Shown here: positions 50,179 to 61,174 of the stretch, piece by piece | Position numbering within the stretch: the first letter of the stretch is position 1 | Layout: each line of letters begins with the position of its first letter | Assembly: GCA_020086605.1 (NCBI GenBank) | Contig: JACBWW010000007.1 | Coordinates: 22,466,956 to 22,530,955 of the forward strand | DNA length: 64,000 nt | Origin: Lanius collurio | Lineage: Eukaryota; Chordata; Aves; Passeriformes; Laniidae | Direction of reading: 5' to 3' | Made by a program: the position numbers and the translations under genes | Notes under the pieces: model-generated | The model's database searches: none | Told to the model about the DNA's origin: nothing | Seen by the model: only the letters and a program-made list of their open reading frames with translations

Positions 50179-53100
50179 TAAAGTAAGTTTCTAAAATACT
50201 TTTCAATGAAAAAGGCTAAAACTGTTTTGCATTTGATCATAAGCCACTAAGATATTACAGAGTTACTGTATCACTCAGAGGTGCTCTCTGAATGAAAAAC
50301 ATTGCTTTTATTTCTCCTCTGAAGTGCACGATTGCCTTTATTCAGACTGATGTCTTTATGCTAGCACAGCATCTTTTTCATTCCTATTTACTCCCATATG
50401 GTTTGTTAATTAACTTTTCTTTGGAACTTATGAAAAACATTCTCCATATTTGCTGAGTCTTTTAGTAGGAGTGTGCTCTCTTCCTTTGCCAAAGTATACA
50501 TAGCTTAACAGGTTTGAAATAACCAAGTCATAGTGTTAGCATATGGTGGAGTATTTGATATGCTAGGTACACAATGTAAATAACAATAAAAAACTATAGT
50601 TTGAAAGCTGACAGCAAATAAATAGCTTTCTTTGCTAGAAATTCTCAGCCTTAGTAAAAACAGTAATCTTCTTAAGACACCAAGAAATAATTAACTTTTT
50701 CATTTCATCTATCTGAATATTTGTATTTCATATTTAGATGTTTGTTTTCTCTATGGACCTGCTAGAAAACAATTAAAATCAAATATAACATAAATATAGC
50801 TGAAAGTATCCCTACAAGTATTAAACCACTTGAGGCTATAGTGTGAACAGCTCTGTTTTTCTAGGTTTGGAAGGCAGTCTTACTTTTAGATGCATAATAT
50901 GAATGGAAGCGTATACTAATTTACATGTAATTAGCATTGACATTTTATAAGACTGATACAGTTTTATGCCTCTTTTGATTGTCTGTTGTAAACAATCCTA
51001 TAAAGAGAGCATTCTGACACAGCACAGAACATACTGTGCTCCTGGTTTTCACAAAACACATATCTATTTTTTGCAATGAATCTACTGCCATCAAAGAAGC
51101 ACGAACAGAAACAGCCGCTGCTTTGCTTTAGTTCTTCTGGGGCTTTGTGCTTCTATCATATGTTGCCCTCTATCCTTTTTGTCATTTAGACTTGGATGAA
51201 ATGAATACCAAATGCCACTAAATACGAGTGGAAACCTTTCACATTTATTCTGAAGTGGCTACAAAGGGTACTGAACAGTAGAGAATCAGACCGAGATTAA
51301 GCTTCTGTTTAAATTGCTATATAAATTCAAATGAAGTATAACTTTTTGAATTGAGAGTGAAAAGGACATTAAAATAGACTTCAAAGAGGGAAAAAGTGAA
51401 GAAAAGTTAACTCTCAACTGGAACTTCTGTTATTGCAATCGGTCTTTCTCACTGTGAATCACACCATGAGCATATGTCTCTCAGAAGAGCCCTGCTGATG
51501 GCTATGGAGCTGTAAGATTTGCATCAGCTTAGGAAGTAACCCAGTATTTCAGTGTAGTATCTGCTAACAATTAACCATGAATTATTTTACACAAACAAAG
51601 CCAAAGATATATTATTTCCTCTACAAAGCTCCTTTTTCTTGCCTAATAACATATGCCATGTATTTCCTCTGCCAAAATTGATGTTGTATTGGCAACAGAG
51701 CAGGGAATCACACATTTAAGCTTTATGTAAAAACACTACTTTAATTAACATCTGGCCACTCCCAAAGACAAAATACTAGACAGTATGGATCTCAAGCCAG
51801 ACTTAATATGGCAAGTCCTACATTTCTAAATATTTCTCTTCATTTTTTTTATTTCACAAGTATACTGAGGACTGTTGTCAATTATTTTTGTGGACCGCAA
51901 AACTACAACATGTCCACTATAGTTAGTCTTCAGCAAAAAGTCTTTTTGCTTTCTTCCAGCTTTTAATAGCCACCAGAATAACACATAAAGAGCACAGTTC
52001 TGTGGAGAGAGATTAAATACCCAATACATGTAAGAGAGGAAAAAAGAAGATACACAATTGTATCCACTACTGAGATCAAATAACAAACACCTGGCTAAGA
52101 CAAGGAAAAAGAGTAAAAGTGTGTCTCTTGTGATTTCTTCCTTTACACCAGAAAAAATGCTGAGGCCTGTCTCAGGCACACTGACACTAGCCAATCTGAC
52201 TGTTAGCAAAACTGTTATAGTGAAATCATAAGTCTCTTGTGTTTCCTTGTTTTTCATCCATAAAAAGGTGAGGCTTGGCTCATACTTATATCAAACACCA
52301 TTTAAATACTATAGTTTACTTTCTCTTTAGGGAAATCACCCACCAGGGTCACCAGGCTAATCAAAGCCCACTTTAAATAATTGGAAATGGGAAGAAAATA
52401 GGAGTGAGGGAAGGAAAACAGGCAGATATATTATTAGTGACATTTCTTAGCTTTGTAACTTATGTTCCCCTGAGACCTCTAGGAGCTTCCCAGCATCTAA
52501 GAAAGGATGATTCTCTGTCCCCTGAGCTCCCATTTCCAAAACATTGAGCCAAAATTTTTTGAAGTTTAGCAAATTCTCTCTCCCTTTATGCCTGCAGTTC
52601 ATTTATTCTGCCTTTCTTTCTTTTCTTCCAAGTGGTGTCTCACTGTCTGATCCTTAAAAGCCTCCTCTCCCACCTTTTGGCAGTGGGAGCACAGTAACTG
52701 AGTGACACTCTATCAATAATCATTCTGTCTGACAGAAGATTTTGCTTGTTTCTTCCCTGCTGGCAAGAGTAGGAATGTACCCAAAGAGTTTGCATCTGAA
52801 GTTTATATGAGGTACTGTGAGAAACTAAACTAATCTAAGATAAATAAAAGCATTGTTCAACTGAGACAACATTTCTTTCCAGCATCAGCTATTTTTACTG
52901 CTCCCAGGTACTAAAACAGCATTGCTCCAAACTCGTCTGAATTACTAAATAACCTGGAAGAAAATAAAATTCCTAAAAACACACATTGATTTCCATCACA
53001 ACAATTGTAATCAGAGTTTTGACTTTTTCTTATAGACAATTACTAATTATTGTCTTGGTCTGGAAACACAAATGACTCTTGACTTCAGTCTCTTTCAGTC

Positions 53101-55922
53101 ACCCATAAATTTAATCACCTTAAGCTGTATCGCAGTCATTGTCTTAGGTCCCACCCTCAATCATTCTGCTTCTGGGAGAACTAACCAAGAGCTACTCCTC
53201 CTTTGTAGGGTACAGCATCACTGTCTGTCTTTAGGCTGTGAATCAACATCTCATCGTGAAAACCAACAAGAGGCTGGCCTACAAACCAAAGCAGAAGATT
53301 ATGCTGTTATTTTGAATGATGAGCTTCCCAATAACTGCAGTTGGATTTAAACATATGATCCATTAAATACATATTCTTTAATGTAGAGTAGCCTTTGATG
53401 TTTAACTGGAAGGGATTTTTATGACTAAAATATGACATAATGCATAAGGATCATCTACAAAAATGAAAAATGACATAAACTTAACAAAGAAAAGAATGTA
53501 GGAAATCTGAACCCATTGCACGTCTGGATTCACTTCTGGTATCACTATCTGTTTGCACAATCAGGCTAGGATAAAAGCAAAGTCGAATGTTCTTCAGACT
53601 TAAAAGATTTGTTCCTCATTTAAAGAAGGAAAGATGCAAAGTGAGAGATTTTTCTCGTGAGTAATCTCGATAGAGGTTTTATTTCTTTGAGGCCAGCTGG
53701 CAACAAACGTCGTGCTATCAGTGTGCTCTAGAAGTAAGGCAATACATGCTATACCCTGCCTTTGAATTTGCTCTCTAGTACAGTTCTGACCTGTGCAGCA
53801 ACTAACTGTGTCCAGAAAATGCCTGTTTATTTGGGGTTTGTTTTAGATAGGCAATTCCAATCTTTCTACAATGTTTTGGAAGATTTAGGTGTGTGGCTGT
53901 AAATCACGGTTTGCCACTTAGACTCATATTCAGAGTATGATTAATGGCCTCTCTCATTTTGCATCAAAGGTGTAGCCTTTCTGTCTTCAAGATCTGAGAA
54001 AAATACAATTACATTATTTTCTTTTTGTCGGTCATGTGACCTTTATATCTTGGGAAATCCCAACCCCAGGTCTTTTTCCCCAAGACAACATGATCTAGAA
54101 AGTTTATTCCAGACATCTGCCACACTTCAATGAGCTTAAATCCTTTTACTGGTCTGTTACAATGCCTGTCTCCAAACCAGCTCTCTTCGTATTTGCTATT
54201 TATAGGTAAGTCAGAGAAGTTCTGGCTCCTTCTTTGCATCTGCAAGTGCCACATGCAGTCTCACTGCTATAGACAGCTCAAGGGTAGTGATTTGCGGATT
54301 GTTTTACCCATCCAGACTATGTCTTGATGACACTGCAGAGAACTTCATTCTCCTCAAAAGAGGGATAGTCAACTCCCACCTCAGAAGTCACCAGAAGCTG
54401 TGTGACCCCATTTTCTTGAATGCAAATTAGAATCTAACACAATAAATGACATTTTAAATAAAATTGCACCTTACAGGAAGAAAAGCCTCCCCTTAGTATA
54501 TTTCAAACTTGTATATCATAAGGGTCTATTTTTACTTCCAATAACCCTATACTTCAATTTTCATAGCCTTCAGCTTCATTTTGAAAATGATACTAAAGTT
54601 AATATATTTCAGTACATTTTATCATTAATTCATAAAACTCATTATATGTATAGATGCTACAAATAACTTCCCTGAATTAGGAGTACTATAAAGAAAAGGC
54701 AATTATTTGTTCACTCTAGCACATTTTGTTAACTGCAAGTAAGTAAGCAAGCAAAGTGATGGCAATAGAAAAAAAAAATTAAATTTATATGAGTTTGAAG
54801 CTAAATCTTAGTGGAATTGATATTTAAAAAGTTTCTGTAATCTGACCAAGAGTGTTTATACAATACTCTTTCAAATATTGTATTTAAATTAATAATAATA
54901 AATTCTGTATATAAATTCTGTGAATTCAATGGTATTTAGTGAAGTTGGATTGGGATAGTCTTGATCTCTATTTCCTGTGCATATTTCTGAACCATACAAA
55001 CATGTGAGTACTTGTACAGATGTGTGCACACACATGAAAAATCTCAGTATATGACATTCCTCATATAAATCATTCATACTCAGCCTTTTTTCCAGACTCA
55101 ATCCTTCAGTATTGCTTATGATCTCTTGTAAAGCTAGTATTTTATTCAGATATAGCTTAATCTGGTCCCACTAATTTTACCTGCTGAAATCCCTGAATAT
55201 GAGAATGAATACCAGGTATATCTTTTCATACATATTGCTTTCTTTGCCTTGATAGTTTTAGTAAGATTTACATTCATTACTTTTCAATTATTTTCTTTGT
55301 TATTTTTCACCCTTACACATTCTGTGATAAACATTGACAGGTAAAAGATCAAGTAATTCAAATTTTTTGCCTGCATCATGGAGAAAACTACAACCTACTT
55401 TTCTTCCAAGAAAGTTGTGAAAGTAATTCAAGCATTCAGTGAAGAATAGCTTCCCAGTCATGAAAATTTTCATTCAGCATCTCATATCAGTTTTATCCTT
55501 AAAAAATCTTAGAAAATACCTGTTATTTTCCTGTGTGGATGTTTCTCTGTATAAACACAAAAGGAGTGAAGATTTCTACATTTTCTTCTTCAAAGTTAAA
55601 CTCTACTTGCAGTCATGATTTTTTCCATTAGCATGCTCTTTTGCATTTTTCAGTCTTCTGAATATGGCTGTCCTTATAGCTGATTAGTGCAAGTCAATTA
55701 TATGAATCCTGAAAAACTTTTTATTATGTTTTAGTCAGTTGTTCTGAATTGCTGCTGAAGCGTCACCATTGCATTCACTGCCAGGAAGTTCCCAATCCAT
55801 GCAGGGATACACTTTGCCTACATAAAACATAATTTTGCTCTTTCTCGTAACCACCTTGCCAGCTCTGTACCTGTTACAACTGTTGTATTCTAAGTAATAT
55901 AAACCAAATAATGTCCTTGTAG

Positions 55923-57246
55923 AGAAAGCTGATGGAGAAGATCATCCTAAGTGCCATCACATACCTTTACAGGACAACCAGGGAATCAGGTCCAGACAAC
56001 ATGGGGTAACGAAAGGCAGGTACTGCTTCACCAGCCTGATCTCTTTCCTGTGAATAAGTGACGTGCTCAGTGGATAAGGAAAAAACTGTGGATGTTGTCT
56101 ACCTAGAATTCAGTAAATTGAATTTGACACTCTCTCCCACAGCATTATCCTGGAGAAAATGGCTGCTCGTGGCTTGGACAGATGTGCTCTTCACTGGGAG
56201 AAAAAACTGCCTGGGTGGTGAATTGAAGTAAATCCAGTTGAAGGCCAGTCACTGGCATACCCCAGGGCTCAGTGTTGGGGTCAGTCCTGTTTAATATCTT
56301 TATCAATGATTTGGTCAAGAGGATTGAGTGCATCCTCAATAAGTCTGAAATGACACCAAGTTAGGTGGAAGTTGATCTGCTNTGAGTGCATCCTCAATAA
56401 GTCTGAAATGACACCAAGTTAGGTGGAAGTTGATCTGCTGGAGGGCAGGAAGGGTCTGGCAGAGGGACCTGGAAAAGCTGGATCAATAGGATGAGTGCAA
56501 CAGCATAAGGATCAACAAAACAAAGTAACGGGTCCCTCCTCTGAGTTACAACAACCCCATGCAACACTCCAGGCTTGGAGAACAGTGGCTTGAGAGCTGC
56601 TCAGCTGAAAAGGACTTGGGTGTACTGTTTAAAAGCCAGCAGGATATGAGCCAGCATGCACCCAGACGACCAAGAAGGCCAATGGCATCTTGGCCTGTAT
56701 CAAGAATACTGTAGCCAGCAAGATTAGGAAAGTGATTGTCTCACTGTACTCAGCATTGGCGAGGCCATACCTTGAGAGCTGTGCTCATTTCTGGGCCACT
56801 CACTTCAAAAAGTTCATTGAGGTGCTGGAGCATGTTCAGAGAAGGGCAATGAAGTTGATAAAGGGTCTAGAAATCATGTCCCATGAGGATCCACTGGGGG
56901 AACTGGGGTAATTTGGTCTGGAGAGGGGAGACATCATTGCTCTCTACAGTTACCTGAAAGGAGGTTGTAGTGGGGTGGGGGTTGGTCTCTTCTACTACTC
57001 TCAAAGGAAAGAATGAGAGGAAATGGCCTCTCGTTGTGCCATGAAAGGCTGAGATTGGGTATTAGAAAAACAACTTTCACTGAGAGTGGTTAAGTACTGG
57101 AATAATTTGCACAGAGAGGTGGTGGAATGACCTTCTCTGGAAGTGTTCAAGAGGCATCTGGATGTGGCACTTGGGTATATGGTTTAGGAGTGGTTATGGT
57201 GGTGCTGGGTTGATGGTTGAACTAGATGATCTTGGAGGTATCTTCC
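55923..57246 (+). mobile_element. CR1 LINE, longest copy, left part (before LTR)
   Basis: Plus-strand CR1 covering a large part of ORF2 and the start of the 3' UTR. The left portion matches the reverse transcriptase region before the catalytic loop, including AGGGCTCAGTGTTGGGGTCA and TTTATCAATGATTTGGTCAA. The loop itself is lost: near 56340 one base is missing relative to the usual CR1 sequence and F-A-D-D is not readable. Farther right, the frame at 56690-56911 carries the A-R-P-Y-L-E and H-V-Q-R-R-A-M-K-L segments of the C-terminus. The 3' UTR then runs to the GGTTGAACTAGATGATCTTG segment at about 57215-57235. A 57-bp duplication around an N at 56382 lies inside. The element continues after the LTR at 57544. 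Confidence 0.94.
56325..56439. repeat. 57-bp perfect duplication around one N
   Basis: 56325-56381 and 56383-56439 are identical, separated only by the N at 56382. CR1 carries this segment once. The pattern is most simply two contig ends that overlap but were joined with an N instead of merged. Confidence 0.92.
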
Positions 57247-57543
57247 TGTCGTTGTTGAGATGGTCATGACACACATACACTCTCTGCCCTGAGCAATGGC
57301 AAAAAGCACATTTATTATTTACACTTCTTTTCTTAGCCATGTGTTCATTGACTGTTATTTTGCCACAATACAATACTATTGGTTGTCTCTAGTGCACACA
57401 CATCAGGCAGTATCCTCCCTTTTGCAGCTGTTACAACTTCTTTCTGTTGTTTATCTTCTTCCTTCTGCAGTTGTCACAGGTAAAAACTTATTGTATCAAG
57501 GGAAATATCTGCAAGGCCTTCAGTCCAGCTGTCTGTTCCCACA
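57247..57543 (-). mobile_element. Solo LTR of an avian endogenous retrovirus
   Basis: A 297-bp insertion in a CR1 3' UTR. Read on the minus strand it starts with TGTGGGAACAGACAGC and ends with TCAACAACGACA, giving TG...CA termini. The poly-A signal AATAAA lies at 57311-57316 (minus strand), about 64 nt before the end, and a CCAAT box lies at 57378-57382. The flanks are TCTTCC on the left (57241-57246) and CCTTCC on the right (57544-57549), a 5-of-6 match that fits a 6-bp target-site duplication with one later change. Six bases is the size usual for alpha- and betaretrovirus-type integrases. No internal retroviral sequence remains, so this is a solo LTR left by recombination between two LTRs. 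The subfamily is not determined. Confidence 0.88.
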
Positions 57544-57594
57544 CCTTCCAACCTCGATCATTATGTGATTCTGTATTTCTGTAATTCTGTGAAA
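57544..57594 (+). mobile_element. CR1 LINE 3' tail, right part (after LTR)
   Basis: Continuation of the CR1 at 55923-57246. CTTCCAACCTCGATCATTAT is followed by ATTCTGTATTTCTGTAATTCTGTG tail-like units. Skipping the LTR and one copy of the target duplication restores the usual CR1 order. Confidence 0.9.
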
Positions 57595-58324
57595 GTGTTA
57601 AGACTGCAGTAAATATATGGGATAAAGTCATTACACTTGGATAAAACTGACTATTTAGGTAATATTTGCAGCATTTCATTTAGATAGACTACATTAAACT
57701 GAAAACTCATTCCAATTTATTTTAATTTTTTTTATGGTTGAAGTCTTTTCTTTGTATAATTTGTTCAGATGTTTTGGCTTTTTACTTTACAAGTCCTCTA
57801 TAAATGCAAACTGTGTTTTTGTGAAGAACTGAGCAAAGACAACTTTGTCGAAATAAATGAAGAGACCTTTCAGTGACTCACTGGGCCTTCCAGATTTTTG
57901 CTTAGTTCTGGCCAGATTTTCTGAAGAAATTTCTGTCCCTATTTATCCATAAGAATGTACTGCATAGCTTCAGAGGAGAAAGTACTAATGCAATTTAATG
58001 GGAGTTTATAGCTTTTTCCAATTATTCAGCACTGTCTCTGAAACCGTCCTTCCAGATCTTTCTCCATTTTCTTAGGATTCACAAGCAATACAAGACTCAG
58101 AATGCATTCTGAGGGCTGGACTTCTACCTCAAATGTAGGTAGTAAAATCCATCAAAAGTTTTCAGAGGTAGCTATAGGGTAAAGAAATTGAGCTTGTTAA
58201 CATTTAGGATCTTCAGTCAAGAATTAGAAAACTGACTACATCTTTCAGAATGGGAAAAATAATGACAATAAAAATTAACATTCATAGTGCTTCTACGAGT
58301 GTAATTCAGTTTCTCACTGGAAAT
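57595..58324. other. Unique AT-rich noncoding sequence
   Basis: No gene or repeat recognised. Confidence 0.5.
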
Positions 58325-58570
58325 AACCTTAAACTCATAAAATAGTTTGCGTTAAAGGTCACCTAGTCCAACACCTCTGTAATGAGTGGGAATATCTTCA
58401 ACTAGATCACATTGCTCAGAGCCTCATCCAGTCTGGCCTCGAATGCTTCCAGGGATGAAGTATCCACAGTGCTCCACTACCCTCCTGGTAAAAAATTTCT
58501 TCCTTATAAAACAATTGATTTCTAATATCTAGTCTGCATGGAATACTGGAATCTTCCACAACATTCTGTC
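58325..58570 (-). mobile_element. Old CR1 LINE 3' fragment, minus strand
   Basis: Antisense CR1 landmarks occur in order: GGTCACCTAGTCCAACACCT, ATCTTCAACTAGATCACATTG, GCTTCCAGGGATGAAG and TTTCTTCCTTATAAAACA. The tail at the left is reduced to CTCATAAAATAG. It is diverged and 5'-truncated; the right boundary is approximate. Confidence 0.85.
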
Positions 58571-60472
58571 TCGGTACTGATAAGTATATAACAGCAATTT
58601 TCTTAAGCCTTTGTGTTCTGATGAGAAATGGATAGGTAAAGAGAAGATACATGGATCCCAGCAGTGATCCAAAATAATCTGGGATAGTGATTATTTTTTG
58701 TATGTTTGCAAGGTTTCTGATCCAGAAGTGTTATCCCCTTTTGTAATAAGAAACACATTTCTTTAAGGATGGTTCCAATATCATCCAGTGATTTCAAAGT
58801 GATTAGTAGATGTCCACATCATTTGGCTTATTAATACTGACACCTTAGAGTGTTCCTGCTACAATATGTCACTTCAGTTCCAAAGAATTCTAGGAATGTT
58901 GTCTCCTTCATTTGAATTTTTCTGTCTTTCTCATATACAGTTCCAAAAATTACTTCCAATTTCTTGACCTCAGAAACAAGACCATTTCAGAAGAATACCA
59001 TGCACAGTTTACTGCTCTGTTTTGTCTTTATATTCATTTTTTTCCACACATCTGTCTTGTTTCCCAAGGTGTCCTGAGCCAGCTGGATATACACTTGTTA
59101 AAATATATTCATCATTCTGTAAGTATTAACAATCATCAAGATCCCAAGACAAAGCAGTGTTTCTTCTGTATTGGCTAACAGCTAAAATGGCTAGGACCCA
59201 GACTGTAAGGAATGAGACATGAGGATAGAATTTACAGAAATATTCTCATTTGAGTCCAGATTTGAAAATTTTAGAGGGTACCAATAGGTGCACATAAATG
59301 GAATAGAAACAAGGTGCAATCAACTAAGCACATATATATTTATACCATGTCTAAATCCAAAACCCATTACTGTACACCAGTGACATCCTCAGTAGGTCCC
59401 CAAGCCCCAAAGTAACTGTGCACTTGAGTAGAAAGTCAGTCCTTTGTGCAAAGGAGTATTTACACCACCTACAATTTTGAAACTTATTAAAAAGTCTCAA
59501 TCAGGAGGATAGTCTTGCCAGTATCCATACAGAGACACTGAAAAGGTGTTGACCATCCCAAATATGTTCTGCACTGAATCACCATATTTAGAGGAAAGAA
59601 AGAGAGAAACAAAGTTAGGTGTCGAAAATTAGGATGTGGAGATTCCTCATAGTAATCAAAAGGATCTTAGCCTGAATATACAAATAAATATGGTGAGATC
59701 ACCAATATAAGAAAAATTTGATTGCATGAAACAAAAGAACAAAAAATCTTGAATAATTTTAGGATGGAATATGAGACTCTGCTCTTAAAATCAGCTGCTG
59801 TACTTTCTGATGAGGAACATGACAACATACATTCTGTGCAGGACTTTGTAGTCCCTGCATTTTCTGTAAATATTTCCTTTAAAATTAAAATGAAAGGGGA
59901 CAATGCAAAATATGGGAAAAGTGAGAGGAGGGTTAATTGGCTGCAGAAGAACAGAATTTCTAATAACAGTTTCTTAAAGCTCCCCCAGCTCTCCTTCCAG
60001 TCTCCTTAATGAAATAATAAGTGGATTTTTACAGGTGTGCAATAGCACAAAATGTAGAAATTAAAATACCATCTAAAGAACCATGTCTTATTCACAAGGA
60101 GACTCTTGGAGAAAAAAAATCTCTGGATTGTAGGAGGGGAAGCATGAAGAGTCAATAGGGTTTACAAATTCCCAGCGTATAGGATGATTCAGCATGGGCA
60201 ATGAGTAAAAGCTCTACCTCATTAAATGAAAATCTTCAATGTGAAGTCTTTTATAGTGGCACTTCAAGGACAAATAAGCTTATCGGACACCTTTTCTTTG
60301 TGCTCTGTATTTTTCTCATAGGTTCATGTGTTGCTGTATTTCTAATTACAGATAGATGGTTTAAGGGTTTTCCTAGCTCCTGACAAGGGTTACATAGCAG
60401 ATCAAATTATCCCTTAAAAACGCAAAAATGTCCTTCACTCAAAGAGATATATAGGTCATGGCCATCCCAGGT
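58571..60472. other. Unique AT-rich noncoding sequence, 1.9 kb
   Basis: No known gene. The 60-codon plus frame at 60201-60383 has a hydrophobic stretch that would span a membrane, but there is no other support for it. The 95-codon plus frame at 59722-60009 has no family resemblance. Confidence 0.5.
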
Positions 60473-61174
60473 AGGCCTTCAGGCTGAGGGGAGAAGTGAT
60501 TGAGGGCAGCCCTGTGGAGAAGAATTTGGGGATGATGGTTGATGCAAAGCTCAACATGAGCTGGCAGTGGGTGCTTACAGGCCAGAGAGCCTGAGCAGCA
60601 TCCAAAGCAGTGGGGCCAGCAGGTCAAAGGAGGTGATTCTCTTCCTCTACTCTGATGAGACCACACCTGGAGTTCTGCATCCAGCTCTGGCTTCCTCAGC
60701 ATAAGGAGATGGAAGAGTTGGAGCAAGTCCAGAGAAGAACCATGAAGTTGCTAAGAGAACTGGAGCACCTCCTCTACAAAGACAGGCTGAGAAAATTGAG
60801 GCTGTTCAGCCTGGAGAAGAGAAGGTTGTGTGGAGACCCCATAGCACTTTCTAGTATGTGGAGAAGGTCAACATGGAATCCAACAAGGATCTCTCTATCA
60901 GGAACTGTAGTGATAGGACAAGGAGTAAATGGTACAAACTGAAAGAGGGGAGCTTTAGGTTAGATATTAAGAAGAAATTTTTTTCTGTGAGGGTGATGAG
61001 ACAATGGATCAGGTTGCCCAGGGAGGTTGTGGATGCCCCTACCCTGGCAGTGTTCAAGGCCAGGTTGCATAAGCAACCTGGTCTAGTGGTAGGTGTCCCT
61101 GCCCTTGGCAGGGAGGGTTGGGACCAGATAGTCTTTAAGATCCCTTTCAACCCTTAACATTCTGTGATTCTATG
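60473..61174 (+). mobile_element. CR1 LINE, 5'-truncated, plus strand
   Basis: About 700 bp of CR1. The frame at 60655-60942 gives [11 protein letters not shown] and K-R-R-L-C-G-D. A second frame at 60858-61157 gives [16 protein letters not shown] and R-L-P-R-E-V-V-D-A-P. These are consecutive parts of the reverse transcriptase C-terminus in different frames. The 3' UTR ends with CTTTAAGATCCCTTTCAACC and ATTCTGTGATTCTATG tail units. One of the better preserved copies; inactive because of truncation and frameshifts. Confidence 0.94.

Larger units (their letters stand above)
44301..55922. other. Unique AT-rich noncoding sequence, 11.6 kb
   Basis: The longest repeat-poor stretch after 4506-16825. 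No known protein. The longest frame is the 143-codon minus frame at 51826-52257, discussed in findings. Small structures: hairpins at 47782-47809 and 50131-50168, a CpG cluster at 48311-48330 and an ACAAA-rich tract at 49602-49673. A 108-codon plus frame and a 97-codon minus frame overlap at 46616-46942, in a locally GC-richer patch with AATAAA at 46871. Confidence 0.55.

Noticed and set aside
60201..60383. 60-codon frame with a membrane-like hydrophobic stretch
   Set aside because: T-rich DNA often yields hydrophobic frames. It has no homologue I know and no context.
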